This document shows, piece by piece, positions 26,484-36,607 of a DNA stretch of 64,000 bases. The stretch is from Carbonactinospora thermoautotrophica (GTDB lineage: Bacteria > Actinomycetota > Actinomycetes > Streptomycetales > Carbonactinosporaceae). The DNA lies in NCBI RefSeq assembly GCF_001543895.1, contig NZ_JYIJ01000015.1:1-64000 (forward strand), given 5' to 3'. Below the pieces are notes generated by a model. That model saw only the letters and a program-made list of their open reading frames with translations, did no database searches and had not been told where the DNA came from. Position numbers and translations under genes: made by a program. The stretch's first letter is position 1; every line of letters begins with the position of its first letter.

Positions 26484-27248
26484 GTGGCACCCACACACCG
26501 CCCGTTCCGCGTGTCCATCGCCGTCCTGCTCGCCGGCGCCGCGCTGGTCCTAGCCGGGTGCGGCGGCGATGGAGTCTCCGCGCTCTCGCCCGACGCGACC
26601 GTCCCACACGCCGCCCTGAGCGGCGGCCAGGGGCGGGACGGCTCCGGCATCCAGTACAGCAACCACAAGAACAGCGCCGGCCCGGGCGACGCCGGCCGGC
26701 TGGAGAGCGCCCTGCTGACCCGCGCGGACCTCAAGCCGCTGGCGGACTTCCGCGTCGAGGGCACCTACCTGGGCGAGCGAGGTGAGGACCGCCTGTTCAC
26801 CTGCCAGGACGGTCCGGTCCAGGCGCTGGGCTCCTCCCGGTTCGCGATCCGCGAGTTCGGCGTCCCGGACGGGGAAGACTACGACTTCACGGTGGCGTCG
26901 GTCGTCGTGCGGTTCGACGACGCCGGCGCGGCGCGGCGCGCGGCGTCGCGGGTCGAAGGCTGGCTCACCACCTGCCAGCGGCGGATGTTCCCCGGCGACG
27001 AGTCCGCGGGTACGCAGCGGCGCCAGACCGTCTCCGTGGCCGGCGGCGCGGGCACGGTCTGGACCCATCACCACACCGTCCCCGGCGCGGGGCGTCACGA
27101 GTACCTCGGCGTCGGCGCCCACGGCTCGGTCCTGGTCCTCACCGCCTGCGGGTTCACCTCCCAGGACTATCCGTTCCGGGATCCGGGCACCGACCCGGGC
27201 GGGGTGATGCTGCGCGCGGCCCTGGAGAAGGCCGCCGAGGCGGCCTGA
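26484..27248 (+). CDS. Secreted lipoprotein, sensor-domain-like
   Basis: 254 residues. Signal peptide with lipobox LAGC (Cys26). The mature part shows paired cysteines (TCQDG, TTCQRRMF, ACGFT) and a layout like the PknH-type extracellular sensor domain of actinobacteria (VVVRFDDAGAARRAASRVEGWL). Ligand and role unknown. GTG start after GGGAAGATCTC. Separate transcription unit after the sulfur operon. Confidence 0.6.
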   Translation: MAPTHRPFRVSIAVLLAGAALVLAGCGGDGVSALSPDATVPHAALSGGQGRDGSGIQYSNHKNSAGPGDAGRLESALLTRADLKPLADFRVEGTYLGERGEDRLFTCQDGPVQALGSSRFAIREFGVPDGEDYDFTVASVVVRFDDAGAARRAASRVEGWLTTCQRRMFPGDESAGTQRRQTVSVAGGAGTVWTHHHTVPGAGRHEYLGVGAHGSVLVLTACGFTSQDYPFRDPGTDPGGVMLRAALEKAAEAA

Positions 27249-27378
27249 AGGTTCGCCGGACCCGCATGCCGGCCGGGCGACACTCGCCGGGCCAGTCCCC
27301 TGAACGAGGTACGCCGAGTGGGGCGGTCGGGCCTGCCCCGCGGGACAATGCATCGCGCCCGCACCGCGAGGAGGCCGT

Positions 27379-29523
27379 ATGCACGTCTGGCCCGGCACGC
27401 CATACCCGCTCGGCGCCCACTACGACGGCACCGGCACGAACTTCGCCCTGTTCTCGCAGGTCGCAGAGCGAGTCGAGCTGTGCCTGTTCGACGAGGGGAC
27501 CGAGGAGCGCGTCCCGCTGACCGAGGTCGACGGGTTCGTCTGGCACGCGTACCTCCCCGGGGTGCGTCCCGGGCAACGGTACGGGTACCGGGTGTACGGC
27601 CGGTACGATCCGGCCAGCGGGCACCGGTGCAACCCGAACAAGCTGCTGCTCGACCCGTACGCCAAGGCGATCGAGGGCGCGATCGACTGGGACGAGTCAT
27701 TGTTCGGCTACCGCTTCGGCGACCCGGACAGCCGCAACGACGCCGACAGCGCGCCGCACACGATGAAATCGGTCGTGGTGAGCCCGTACTTCGACTGGGG
27801 CAACGACCGGCATCCGCGCACGCCGTACCACGAGACGGTGATCTACGAGGCGCACGTCAAGGGGCTCACCTACCGGCACCCGGAGATCCCCGAGGAGATC
27901 CGCGGCACGTACGCGGCGATCGGCCACCCGGTGATGATCGACTACTTCACCCGGCTCGGCGTCACCGCGGTCGAGCTGATGCCGGTGCACCAATTCGTGC
28001 ACGACCACCACCTGGTGCAGCGGGGGTTGCGCAACTACTGGGGCTACAACACGATCGGGTACTTCGCCCCGCACAACGAGTACTCCTCCACCGGGCAGCG
28101 CGGCCAGCAGGTGCAGGAGTTCAAGGCCATGGTCAAGGCCCTGCACGAGGCCGGTATCGAGGTGATCCTCGACGTGGTCTACAACCACACGGCCGAGGGC
28201 AACCACCTGGGCCCGACCTTGTCGTTCAAAGGCATCGACAACCTGGCGTACTACCGGCTGGCGCCCGACCCCCGGTACTACATGGACACCACAGGCACCG
28301 GCAACAGCCTGCTCATGCGGCACCCGCACGTGCTCCAGCTGATCATGGACTCGCTGCGGTACTGGGTGCTGGAAATGCACGTCGACGGGTTCCGGTTCGA
28401 CCTGGCGGCGACCCTGGCCCGGCAGTTCCACGAGGTGGACCGGCTGGCGGCGTTCTTCGACCTGGTGCAGCAGGACCCGGTCGTCTCGCAGGTGAAGCTG
28501 ATCGCCGAGCCGTGGGACGTGGGCGAGGGCGGCTACCAGGTGGGGAACTTCCCGCCGCTGTGGACCGAGTGGAACGGCAAGTACCGGGACACCGTGCGCG
28601 ACTTCTGGCGGGGCCAGCCCGCCACGCTCGCGGAGTTCGCGTCCCGGCTCACCGGATCCAGCGACCTGTACGAGGACGACGGGCGCCGGCCGGTGGCGTC
28701 GATCAACTTCGTCACCTGTCACGACGGGTTCACCCTGCGCGACCTGGTCTCCTACGACCGCAAGCACAACGAGGACAACGGCGAGGACAACCGGGACGGC
28801 ACCGACGACAACCGGTCCTGGAACTGCGGCACCGAGGGCGACACCGACGACGAGGCCGTGCTGGAGCTGCGTGCCCGGCAGCAGCGGAACTTCATCGCCA
28901 CCCTGATGCTGTCCCAGGGCGTGCCGATGCTCTCGCACGGGGACGAGATCGGCCGCACCCAGCGGGGCAACAACAACACGTACTGCCAGGACACCGAGAT
29001 CTCCTGGGTGGACTGGTCGCTGGCCGAGAAGAACACCGACCTGCTGGAGTTCACCCGGCGGATGATCGCGCTGCGGCGGGAGCACCCGGTGCTCCGGCGG
29101 CGCCGGTTCTTCCACGGACGGCCGATCCGCGGCCCGCTCGCCGACATCGCCTGGTTCACCCCGGCCGGGGAGGAGATGACCGACCAGGACTGGAAGACCG
29201 GGTACGCCAAGGCGCTCACGGTGTTCCTCAACGGCCAGGCCATCCACGAGCCGGACGAGCGCGGCGAGCGGATCGTGGACGACTCGTTCCTGCTGCTGTT
29301 CAACGCCCACCACGAGCGCGTGGACTTCACGATCCCGAACGGCGACCACGGCCAGGAGTGGTCGGTCACCGTGGACACCTACGACCCGGACGTGACGAGC
29401 CGGCCCAAGATCCGCGCAGGTGCCCGGCTGCCGGTCGAAGGCCGCTCCCTGGTCGTGCTGCGGCGGATCGAACGGGGCAAGCCGCGCCAGGGCGCGGTGC
29501 GGGGACAGCGGGTCCGCCCGTGA
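27379..29523 (+). CDS. glgX: Glycogen debranching enzyme
   Basis: 714 residues, the size of GlgX/TreX. N-terminal CBM48 (about 1-110), then the GH13 barrel with catalytic residues in VDGFRFDLAAT (Asp nucleophile), LIAEPWDVGEGGYQVGNF (acid Glu) and NFVTCHDGFTLRDL (Asp). It hydrolyses alpha-1,6 branches in phosphorylase-trimmed glycogen. ATG start with GAGGCCGT upstream. Found near TreZ, so the linear products could feed trehalose synthesis, but treY is missing here. Confidence 0.95.
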   Translation: MHVWPGTPYPLGAHYDGTGTNFALFSQVAERVELCLFDEGTEERVPLTEVDGFVWHAYLPGVRPGQRYGYRVYGRYDPASGHRCNPNKLLLDPYAKAIEGAIDWDESLFGYRFGDPDSRNDADSAPHTMKSVVVSPYFDWGNDRHPRTPYHETVIYEAHVKGLTYRHPEIPEEIRGTYAAIGHPVMIDYFTRLGVTAVELMPVHQFVHDHHLVQRGLRNYWGYNTIGYFAPHNEYSSTGQRGQQVQEFKAMVKALHEAGIEVILDVVYNHTAEGNHLGPTLSFKGIDNLAYYRLAPDPRYYMDTTGTGNSLLMRHPHVLQLIMDSLRYWVLEMHVDGFRFDLAATLARQFHEVDRLAAFFDLVQQDPVVSQVKLIAEPWDVGEGGYQVGNFPPLWTEWNGKYRDTVRDFWRGQPATLAEFASRLTGSSDLYEDDGRRPVASINFVTCHDGFTLRDLVSYDRKHNEDNGEDNRDGTDDNRSWNCGTEGDTDDEAVLELRARQQRNFIATLMLSQGVPMLSHGDEIGRTQRGNNNTYCQDTEISWVDWSLAEKNTDLLEFTRRMIALRREHPVLRRRRFFHGRPIRGPLADIAWFTPAGEEMTDQDWKTGYAKALTVFLNGQAIHEPDERGERIVDDSFLLLFNAHHERVDFTIPNGDHGQEWSVTVDTYDPDVTSRPKIRAGARLPVEGRSLVVLRRIERGKPRQGAVRGQRVRP

Positions 29524-29706
29524 CCGGCGACCCCGCGCCCGGCTGGCGCGTACCGGCCGGCCCGCACGGGTACGACGGCAGGTCACCGGCTCGGGCCACG
29601 GGCCCTAAGGCCGCCCTGGCGGTGCCTTTCTGCCCTGTCCGGCAGGGTCCGCACGCTGCGAGTATGGGTGAGACACACCGGGGTCGAGAACCGAGAGGAT
29701 GCCACG

Positions 29707-30750
29707 ATGAAGGCGCTCGTGTACCACGGCCCAGGTCAGCGGTCCTGGGAGGACAAGCCGGAACCGACCGTCCAGGACCCGGGCGACGCGGTGGTCCGGG
29801 TCGACGCGGTGACGATCTGCGGTACGGACCTGCACATCCTCAGGGGCGACGTGCCAGCGGTGGAGCCGGGGCGGATCCTGGGCCACGAGGCGGTCGGCAC
29901 CGTGCAGGAGACAGGCCCCTCGGTGACCACCCTCCGGCCCGGCGACCGGGTGCTCGTGTCCTGCATCTCCGCCTGCGGACGTTGCCGCTACTGCCGCGAG
30001 GGCTCCTACGGCCAGTGCATCGGCGGAGGCGGGTGGATCCTCGGCCACCGCGTCGACGGCGTTCAGGCCGAGTACGCGCGCGTGCCGTTCGCGGACACCT
30101 CCACGTACCCGCTTCCCGACAACGTGACCGACGAGGCGGCGCTGATGCTCGCCGACATCCTCCCCACCTCCTACGAGGTCGGCGTGCTCAACGGACGTGT
30201 CACGCCGGGCGACACGGTCGTCGTCGTGGGAGCCGGGCCGATCGGGCTCGCCGCGATCATGACCGCGAAGCTGTACAGCCCGAGCCGCGTCGTCGCGGTC
30301 GACCTCGCGCCCGCCCGCCTGGAGGCCGCGAAGCGCTTCGGCGCGGACCTCACGCTGGACGGGCGTGGCGACGTCGTCGGCGCGATCCAGGACCTGACCG
30401 AGGGGCTGGGCGCGGACGTGGCGATGGAGGCGGTGGGCGTACCGGAGACGTTCGAGCTGTGCACGCGCCTGGTGCGGCCCGGCGGGCGCGTGGCGAACAT
30501 CGGCGTCCACGGCAAACCCGCGCCCCTGCACCTGGAGGACCTCTGGATCCGCGACGTGACGATCACGACCGGTCTGGTCGACACGTACTCCACCCCGACG
30601 CTGCTGCGGATGCTCGCCGCCGGGCAGCTCGACACCACCCGATTCGTCACGCACCGGTTCGGGCTCGGCGAGATGCAGGAGGCCTACGAGGTGTTCACCC
30701 GATCCGGGGAGAGCAGGGCGCTGAAGGTCGTGCTGTTCCGCGCGCTCTGA
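29707..30750 (+). CDS. Zn-dependent alcohol dehydrogenase
   Basis: 347 residues, medium-chain dehydrogenase/reductase. Catalytic zinc ligands C39 and H60-E61 (GHEAVG) are in place. The structural zinc lobe has C90, C93, C96 and C104 (CGRCRYCREGSYGQC). The NAD loop is VVGAGPIGLAAI. The overall pattern is like IdhA/FDH-type or S. 'alcohol dehydrogenase catalytic' proteins of actinomycetes that act on short alcohols. ATG start after GAGAGGATGCC. Sits between glgX and treZ in the same direction but with about 190-nt gaps, so probably separately transcribed. Confidence 0.9.
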   Translation: MKALVYHGPGQRSWEDKPEPTVQDPGDAVVRVDAVTICGTDLHILRGDVPAVEPGRILGHEAVGTVQETGPSVTTLRPGDRVLVSCISACGRCRYCREGSYGQCIGGGGWILGHRVDGVQAEYARVPFADTSTYPLPDNVTDEAALMLADILPTSYEVGVLNGRVTPGDTVVVVGAGPIGLAAIMTAKLYSPSRVVAVDLAPARLEAAKRFGADLTLDGRGDVVGAIQDLTEGLGADVAMEAVGVPETFELCTRLVRPGGRVANIGVHGKPAPLHLEDLWIRDVTITTGLVDTYSTPTLLRMLAAGQLDTTRFVTHRFGLGEMQEAYEVFTRSGESRALKVVLFRAL

Positions 30751-30943
30751 CCACAACGCCCCGGATGACCGGCACACGCGACGAGGTCAGCGCGTTTCGG
30801 CAGCGGGCCACCGTCGAACACGACGGCCCGCTTGCCGTCGGCCGACGTGCCGTACGGGTGTGGAAGACCCCCGCCGCGCGCTCGCCAGCGCTGTTTGGAC
30901 CGGTGAGGATTCCGCCAAGCGATCACCGGGCAAGGACGTCTCG

Positions 30944-32659
30944 ATGAGCGGATTCAGCGTGTGGGCCCCGTACGCCGGCCAGGTGGAGATCGAGATCGGC
31001 GGCAAGCGCTACCGGATGCGGCCCGGGCGGGCCCCCGGCTGGTGGCGCGCGGAGGTGCCCGAGGCCCGGCACGGCACGGACTACGTGTTCCGGCTCGACG
31101 GCGGCGAGCCGCTGCCGGACCCGCGTTCGCCCTGGCAGCCCCACGGCGTGCACGGGCCCAGCCGGTTCGTGGACCACTCCGCCTTCCCCTGGACCGACCG
31201 GGGCTGGACCGGGCGCCCGCTGCCCGGCGGGGTCGTCTACGAGCTGCACATCGGCACGTTCACCCCGGAAGGCACCTTCGACGCCGCGATCGGGCGGCTC
31301 GACCACCTGGTGGATCTGGGCGTCACCCACGTCGAGGTGATGCCCGTGAACGCCTTTCCCGGGCGGCACGGCTGGGGATACGACGGCGTGGGCCTGTGGG
31401 CGGTCCACGACCCGTACGGCGGCCCCGACGGGTTCAAGCGGTTCGTCGACGCCTGCCACGGGCGCGGGCTCGCGGTGATCCTCGACGTGGTGTACAACCA
31501 CCTCGGCCCGGGCGGGAACTACCTGGCCCGCTTCGGCCCGTACTTCACCGACCGGGGCCACACCCCCTGGGGTCCGGCCGTCAATCTCGAAGGCTCCGAC
31601 GAGGTCCGCCGGTTCGTGGTGGAGAACGCCCTGTACTGGCTGCGCGAGTACCACGTGGACGGGCTCCGCCTGGACGCCGTCCACGCCCTGGTCGACACCC
31701 GGCGCCTGCTGGAAGAGCTGGCGGTCCAGGTGGAGGCGCTGGCCACCGCGCAGAACCGCCCGCTCACGCTGATCGCCGAGTCCGACCCGAGCGACCCGCG
31801 GCTCGTCACCCCGCGCGAGGCCGGCGGGTACGGGCTGCACGCGCAGTGGAACGACGACTTCCACCACGCGCTGCGCAGCCTGCTCACCGGGGAACGGCAC
31901 GGCTACCACGGGGACTGCGAGCCGCTGCCCGCCCTGGCCAAGGCGCTCACCGGCGGCCACGACGCCTCGACCTTCCGCGCCCGCCGCCACGGCCGGCCCG
32001 TGGACACCCGCACCACACCGGCCCACCGGTTCGTCTGCTACCTGCAGAACCACGATCAAGTCGGCAACCGGGCCGCGGGCGACCGGCTCTCCGCCACGCT
32101 GCGCCCCGAGCCGCTCAAGATCGGCGCGGCGCTGCTGCTCACCGCCCCGTTCACGCCCATGCTGTTCATGGGCGAGGAATGGGCGGCGTCGACCCCCTGG
32201 CAGTACTTCACCGACCACCCGGAACCGGAGCTGGCCCAGGCGGTCCGCGAGGGCCGGCGTGCCGAGTCCGCCGGGTGGGACCCGACCGCCGTGCCCGACC
32301 CGCAGGACGAGCGCACGTTCCAGCGGTCCAAGCTCGACTGGCGTGAGAAGGACCGGGACGAGCACGCCGCGGTGCTGCGCTGGTACCGCCGGCTGATCGC
32401 GCTGCGCCGCAGGTACCCGCAGCTCGCCGACCCCTGGCTCGACCGGGTCCACGTCGTGTACGACGAGGAGAACCGCTGGCTGGTGGTGTCCCGCGGCCGG
32501 CTCCGGGTGGCGGTCAACCTCTCCCCCGAACCCCGCAAGATCCCGCTGGACGCGATCCCGGTCGGGGTGTGCGCGGTCTCCGTCCCCGGATTCGTGTTCG
32601 ACCGCTGGGGCATCCGCCTCGCCCCGGAGTCGGTCGCCGTGGTCGAGACGCTCGGTTAG
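30944..32659 (+). CDS. treZ: Malto-oligosyltrehalose trehalohydrolase
   Basis: 571 residues. Short CBM48 at the N-terminus (SVWAPYAGQVEIEIGG), GH13 barrel with VDGLRLDAVHALVD (nucleophile), LIAESDPSDPRL (Glu) and YLQNHDQVGNR (Asp), a set specific to TreZ. It releases trehalose from maltooligosyl-trehalose. Its usual partner TreY is not in the window. ATG start chosen at MSGFSVWAPYAG; upstream in-frame codons lack family features. Confidence 0.93.
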   Translation: MSGFSVWAPYAGQVEIEIGGKRYRMRPGRAPGWWRAEVPEARHGTDYVFRLDGGEPLPDPRSPWQPHGVHGPSRFVDHSAFPWTDRGWTGRPLPGGVVYELHIGTFTPEGTFDAAIGRLDHLVDLGVTHVEVMPVNAFPGRHGWGYDGVGLWAVHDPYGGPDGFKRFVDACHGRGLAVILDVVYNHLGPGGNYLARFGPYFTDRGHTPWGPAVNLEGSDEVRRFVVENALYWLREYHVDGLRLDAVHALVDTRRLLEELAVQVEALATAQNRPLTLIAESDPSDPRLVTPREAGGYGLHAQWNDDFHHALRSLLTGERHGYHGDCEPLPALAKALTGGHDASTFRARRHGRPVDTRTTPAHRFVCYLQNHDQVGNRAAGDRLSATLRPEPLKIGAALLLTAPFTPMLFMGEEWAASTPWQYFTDHPEPELAQAVREGRRAESAGWDPTAVPDPQDERTFQRSKLDWREKDRDEHAAVLRWYRRLIALRRRYPQLADPWLDRVHVVYDEENRWLVVSRGRLRVAVNLSPEPRKIPLDAIPVGVCAVSVPGFVFDRWGIRLAPESVAVVETLG

Positions 32660-32694
32660 GGCTCCGGCGCGCCCCGCGACCGGGCGGCTGTTGG

Positions 32695-33204
32695 CTACCC
32701 CCGCGGAACCGCGAGATCCGCCAGGTGCGCGGCTCCCGGCTCCAACCGTGACCAAGACCCGTGGAAGGTGAGGACGGCCAGCCCCGAGGTGGGGAACTTC
32801 CGCCGCGCCCGGGCGAGCGGGTCGGCCTCGCCCGACCCGGCGAGCAGCAGAGCCAACTGCTGCAGGCCCGGGTTGTGCCCGACCACGACCAGGGTGCGGA
32901 CCTCGTCGTCCACCTCCCGCAGCACGTCCAGCAGGCCGCCGGCCGAGGCCAGGTACACCCGCTCGTCGTAGGCGACCGCGGGGGCGGCGTCCAGCTCGGC
33001 GGCGGCCAGCGCCCAGGTCTCCTGGGTGCGCCGCGCCGTGGAGCAGACCACCCGGTCGGGCCGAAGACCCGCCTCCCGCAGCCAGCGCCCGCCGGCCGGA
33101 GCGTCCCGGCGTCCGCGCGCGGCGAGAGGGCGTTCGTGGTCGGGCACCTCGCAGGTGTCGGCCTTGGCGTGCCGGAACAGGACCAGGCGGCGCAGCACGG
33201 TCAT
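32695..33204 (-). CDS. SixA-like phosphohistidine phosphatase
   Basis: 169 residues, histidine phosphatase superfamily. The catalytic LFRHAKAD (phospho-accepting His) and second His in VVVGHNPGLQQL are intact; STARRTQET supplies an anion contact. The short form without extra domains matches SixA. It would dephosphorylate a phosphohistidine protein or a small phosphoester. Start placed at MTVLRRLVLFRH. Confidence 0.85.
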   Translation of the reverse strand: MTVLRRLVLFRHAKADTCEVPDHERPLAARGRRDAPAGGRWLREAGLRPDRVVCSTARRTQETWALAAAELDAAPAVAYDERVYLASAGGLLDVLREVDDEVRTLVVVGHNPGLQQLALLLAGSGEADPLARARRKFPTSGLAVLTFHGSWSRLEPGAAHLADLAVPRG

Positions 33205-33242
33205 GCCCTGAGCCTGCTGAGTGACGATCCCCGGCCGCCGCC

Positions 33243-33356
33243 TCACCCCTGGTGGGCTCCCCATATGCCCAGCGCGACGAGGCCCGCGATCACCATCAGC
33301 ATCACGGCCAAGATCACCAGCAACTGCCGGCCTCCGCCCGGCCCGCTCTCGCCCAT
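33243..33356 (-). CDS. Small single-pass membrane protein
   Basis: 37 residues: MGESGPGGGRQLLVILAVML followed by MVIAGLVALGIWGAHQG. One transmembrane helix. A gene this size would be missed by most thresholds, but the composition is unlike shadow frames. Located between fabI and sixA on the same strand. Function unknown; similar short membrane proteins are common in actinomycetes. Confidence 0.5.
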   Translation of the reverse strand: MGESGPGGGRQLLVILAVMLMVIAGLVALGIWGAHQG

Positions 33357-33420
33357 GCGTACGAGTTTGGCAGAGGGTCCGGTTCGGTAGAGGATCCGGC
33401 CTGCCGGCGTTCCCCGCCGT

Positions 33421-34188
33421 TCAGCCGCCCATCGCATGGACGCCGCCGTCCACGTGGACGATCTCGCCGGTGGTCTTGGGGAACCAGTCCGACAGCAGGG
33501 CCACCACGGCACGCGCCGCCGGCTCGGGGTCCTTCAGGTCCCAGCCGAGCGGGGCACGCGTGGTCCAGGTCGCCTCGAACTCCTCAAAACCCGGGATCGA
33601 CTTGGCCGCCATGGTCCGGATCGGCCCGGCAGCGACCAGGTTGACGCGCACCCCCTTGGGCCCGAGGTCGCGGGCGAGGTAGCGGGCGCACGACTCCAGC
33701 GCGGCCTTGGCCACGCCCATCCAGTCGTACACCGGCCAGGCCACGCTGGCGTCGAAGTCCATGCCGACGACCGAGCCGCCGCGCTCCAGCAGCGGCAACA
33801 CGGCCATGGTGAGGGACTTCAACGAGTACGCCGACACGTGGAGGGCGGTCGCGACGTCCTCCCACGGCGTGTTGAGGAAGTTTCCGCCGAGCGCGGTCTG
33901 CGGCGCGAACCCGATCGAATGCACCACGCCGTCCAGCCCGTCGACGTGTTCGCGCACACGGTCGGCGAGCGTGTCCAGGTGCTCGGTGTTGGTGACGTCC
34001 AACTCGACGACCGGCGCCGGCTTGGGCAGGCGGTTGGCGAAACGCTCCACCAGGCTGAGACGCCCGAAGCCGGTCAGCACGACCTCAGCGCCCTCCTGCT
34101 GGGCCAGCCGGGCCACGTGAAAGGCGATCGAGGCGTCGGTGATGACGCCGGTGACGAGCAGGCGCTTGCCGTTCAGCAGCTCACCCAT
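33421..34188 (-). CDS. fabI: Enoyl-ACP reductase (InhA/FabI)
   Basis: 255 residues, SDR fold. NAD loop LVTGVITDASIAFHVA; catalytic Tyr154 and Lys161 in the family's Y-x6-K spacing (VYDWMGVAK), as in InhA. It reduces the enoyl-ACP double bond in fatty acid synthesis II. fabG lies just upstream, so the pair has the mabA-inhA order known from mycobacteria. ATG start. Target of isoniazid/triclosan-type inhibitors in relatives. Confidence 0.92.
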   Translation of the reverse strand: MGELLNGKRLLVTGVITDASIAFHVARLAQQEGAEVVLTGFGRLSLVERFANRLPKPAPVVELDVTNTEHLDTLADRVREHVDGLDGVVHSIGFAPQTALGGNFLNTPWEDVATALHVSAYSLKSLTMAVLPLLERGGSVVGMDFDASVAWPVYDWMGVAKAALESCARYLARDLGPKGVRVNLVAAGPIRTMAAKSIPGFEEFEATWTTRAPLGWDLKDPEPAARAVVALLSDWFPKTTGEIVHVDGGVHAMGG

Positions 34189-34206
34189 GCGTGTCGCTCC
34201 TTGCGC

Positions 34207-34920
<714 letters not shown>

Positions 34921-35092
34921 TCATCGTTCTGCGTGCAGGCGCGGCCACCGGACGTGGCCACCCCTGCACGCTATCCACTACGGCGTGCTACAGGCGAGTA
35001 GCCTCCCCCGATCGCATAGGGTCGGCTTGTGGATTCCGGCGCGCGGGACGACCGACGCCGCCGGGACCCTACCTGGGCAGGAGGAGGTCCGT

Positions 35093-36607
35093 GTGGCACG
35101 AGAAATTGACCCATCGTTCCTCGCGCTGCCGCTGCGTAAACTCGCGGACGCGGCGCTGAGCCGGGCCAAGGAACTGGGCGTGGAGCACGCCGACTTCCGC
35201 GTCCAGCGGGTACGGGACCAGGCGCTGCGGCTGCGGGACGGGCGGCTGGAAGGGTCGCTGGACAGCGAGGACGCCGGCTTCGCGGTGCGCGTCGTGTACG
35301 AGGGCACGTGGGGATTCGCCGCGGGCGTGGACTTCACCCCAGAGGCTGCCGTCCGGGTGGCCGAACTGGCCGTGGACGTGGCCCGGACGTCGCGGGCGAT
35401 CAACACCGAGCGGGTGGAGCTGGCCGACGAGCCGGTCTACCCGGACGTCACCTGGATCTCCGAGTACGAGATCAACCCGTTTGACGTACCAGACACCGAG
35501 AAGCTGGACCTGCTCGCGGACTACAGCCGTCGGCTGCTCGCCGCTGCGGGCGTGGACCACGTGGACGCGTCGCTGCTCGCGGTGCAGGAGAACAAGTTCT
35601 ACGCGGACCTGGCCGGCACGGTCACCACCCAGCAGCGGGTGCGCATCCATCCGGAGCTCACCGCGGTCGCGGTGGACGCGCAGACCGGGCAGTTCGAGAC
35701 CATGCGCACGCTCGCCCCGCCGGCGGGCCGTGGCTGGGAGTACGCGACCGGCGGCGACGGCGCGTGGGACTGGGACGCCGAGCTGGCCGAGATCCCCGAG
35801 CTGCTGGCTGAGAAGATGCGCGCGCCGTCGGTCGAGGCGGGCGTGTACGACCTGGTGATCCACCCGTCGAACCTGTGGCTCACCATCCACGAGTCGATCG
35901 GGCACGCGACCGAGCTGGACCGGGCGCTGGGGTACGAGGCGGCGTACGCAGGCACGTCGTTCGCCACGTTCGACAAGCTCGGCCGGCTGCGGTACGGCTC
36001 GCCCGTGATGAACGTGACCGGGGACCGGGTCACCCCGCACGGGCTCGCCACCATCGGATACGACGACGAGGGCGTGGCCGCGCAGCGCTGGGACATCGTC
36101 AAGGACGGCATCCTGGTCGGCTACCAGCTGGACCGGCGGATGGCGAGGCTCAAGGGGCTGGGCCGCTCGAACGGGTGCGCCTTCGCCGACTCCGCGCACC
36201 ACGTGCCCGTGCAGCGGATGCCGAACGTGTCGCTGCAGCCCGCCCCAGACGGCCCCTCGACCGAGGAGCTGATCGCCGGGGTCGAGCGCGGCCTCTACAT
36301 CGTCGGCGACAAGAGCTGGTCGATCGACATGCAGCGGTACAACTTCCAGTTCACCGGCCAGCGGTTCTACGCCATCCGCAACGGCCGGCTCGCCGGCCAG
36401 GTCCGCGACGTGGCGTACCAGGCCACGACGACGGACTTCTGGGGTTCGATGGAGGCGGTGGGCGGCCCGCAGACCTACGTGCTCGGCGGCGCGTTCAACT
36501 GCGGCAAGGCCCAGCCGGCCCAGATCGCGGCGGTGAGCCACGGCTGCCCGTCCGCGCTGTTCCGCGGGGTTCGAGTTCTCAACACGGTCCAGGAGGCCGG
36601 CAAGTGA
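35093..36607 (+). CDS. tldD: Metallopeptidase TldD
   Basis: 504 residues. The TldD zinc motif HESIGH is at 266-271. With TldE it forms a heterodimeric protease that takes unfolded peptides and is known for leader removal from microcin B17 and CcdA decay. GTG start after GAGGAGG, giving VAREIDPSFL. Stop overlaps the start of tldE by 4 nt. No RiPP precursor was recognised nearby, so the substrate is open. Confidence 0.92.
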   Translation: MAREIDPSFLALPLRKLADAALSRAKELGVEHADFRVQRVRDQALRLRDGRLEGSLDSEDAGFAVRVVYEGTWGFAAGVDFTPEAAVRVAELAVDVARTSRAINTERVELADEPVYPDVTWISEYEINPFDVPDTEKLDLLADYSRRLLAAAGVDHVDASLLAVQENKFYADLAGTVTTQQRVRIHPELTAVAVDAQTGQFETMRTLAPPAGRGWEYATGGDGAWDWDAELAEIPELLAEKMRAPSVEAGVYDLVIHPSNLWLTIHESIGHATELDRALGYEAAYAGTSFATFDKLGRLRYGSPVMNVTGDRVTPHGLATIGYDDEGVAAQRWDIVKDGILVGYQLDRRMARLKGLGRSNGCAFADSAHHVPVQRMPNVSLQPAPDGPSTEELIAGVERGLYIVGDKSWSIDMQRYNFQFTGQRFYAIRNGRLAGQVRDVAYQATTTDFWGSMEAVGGPQTYVLGGAFNCGKAQPAQIAAVSHGCPSALFRGVRVLNTVQEAGK

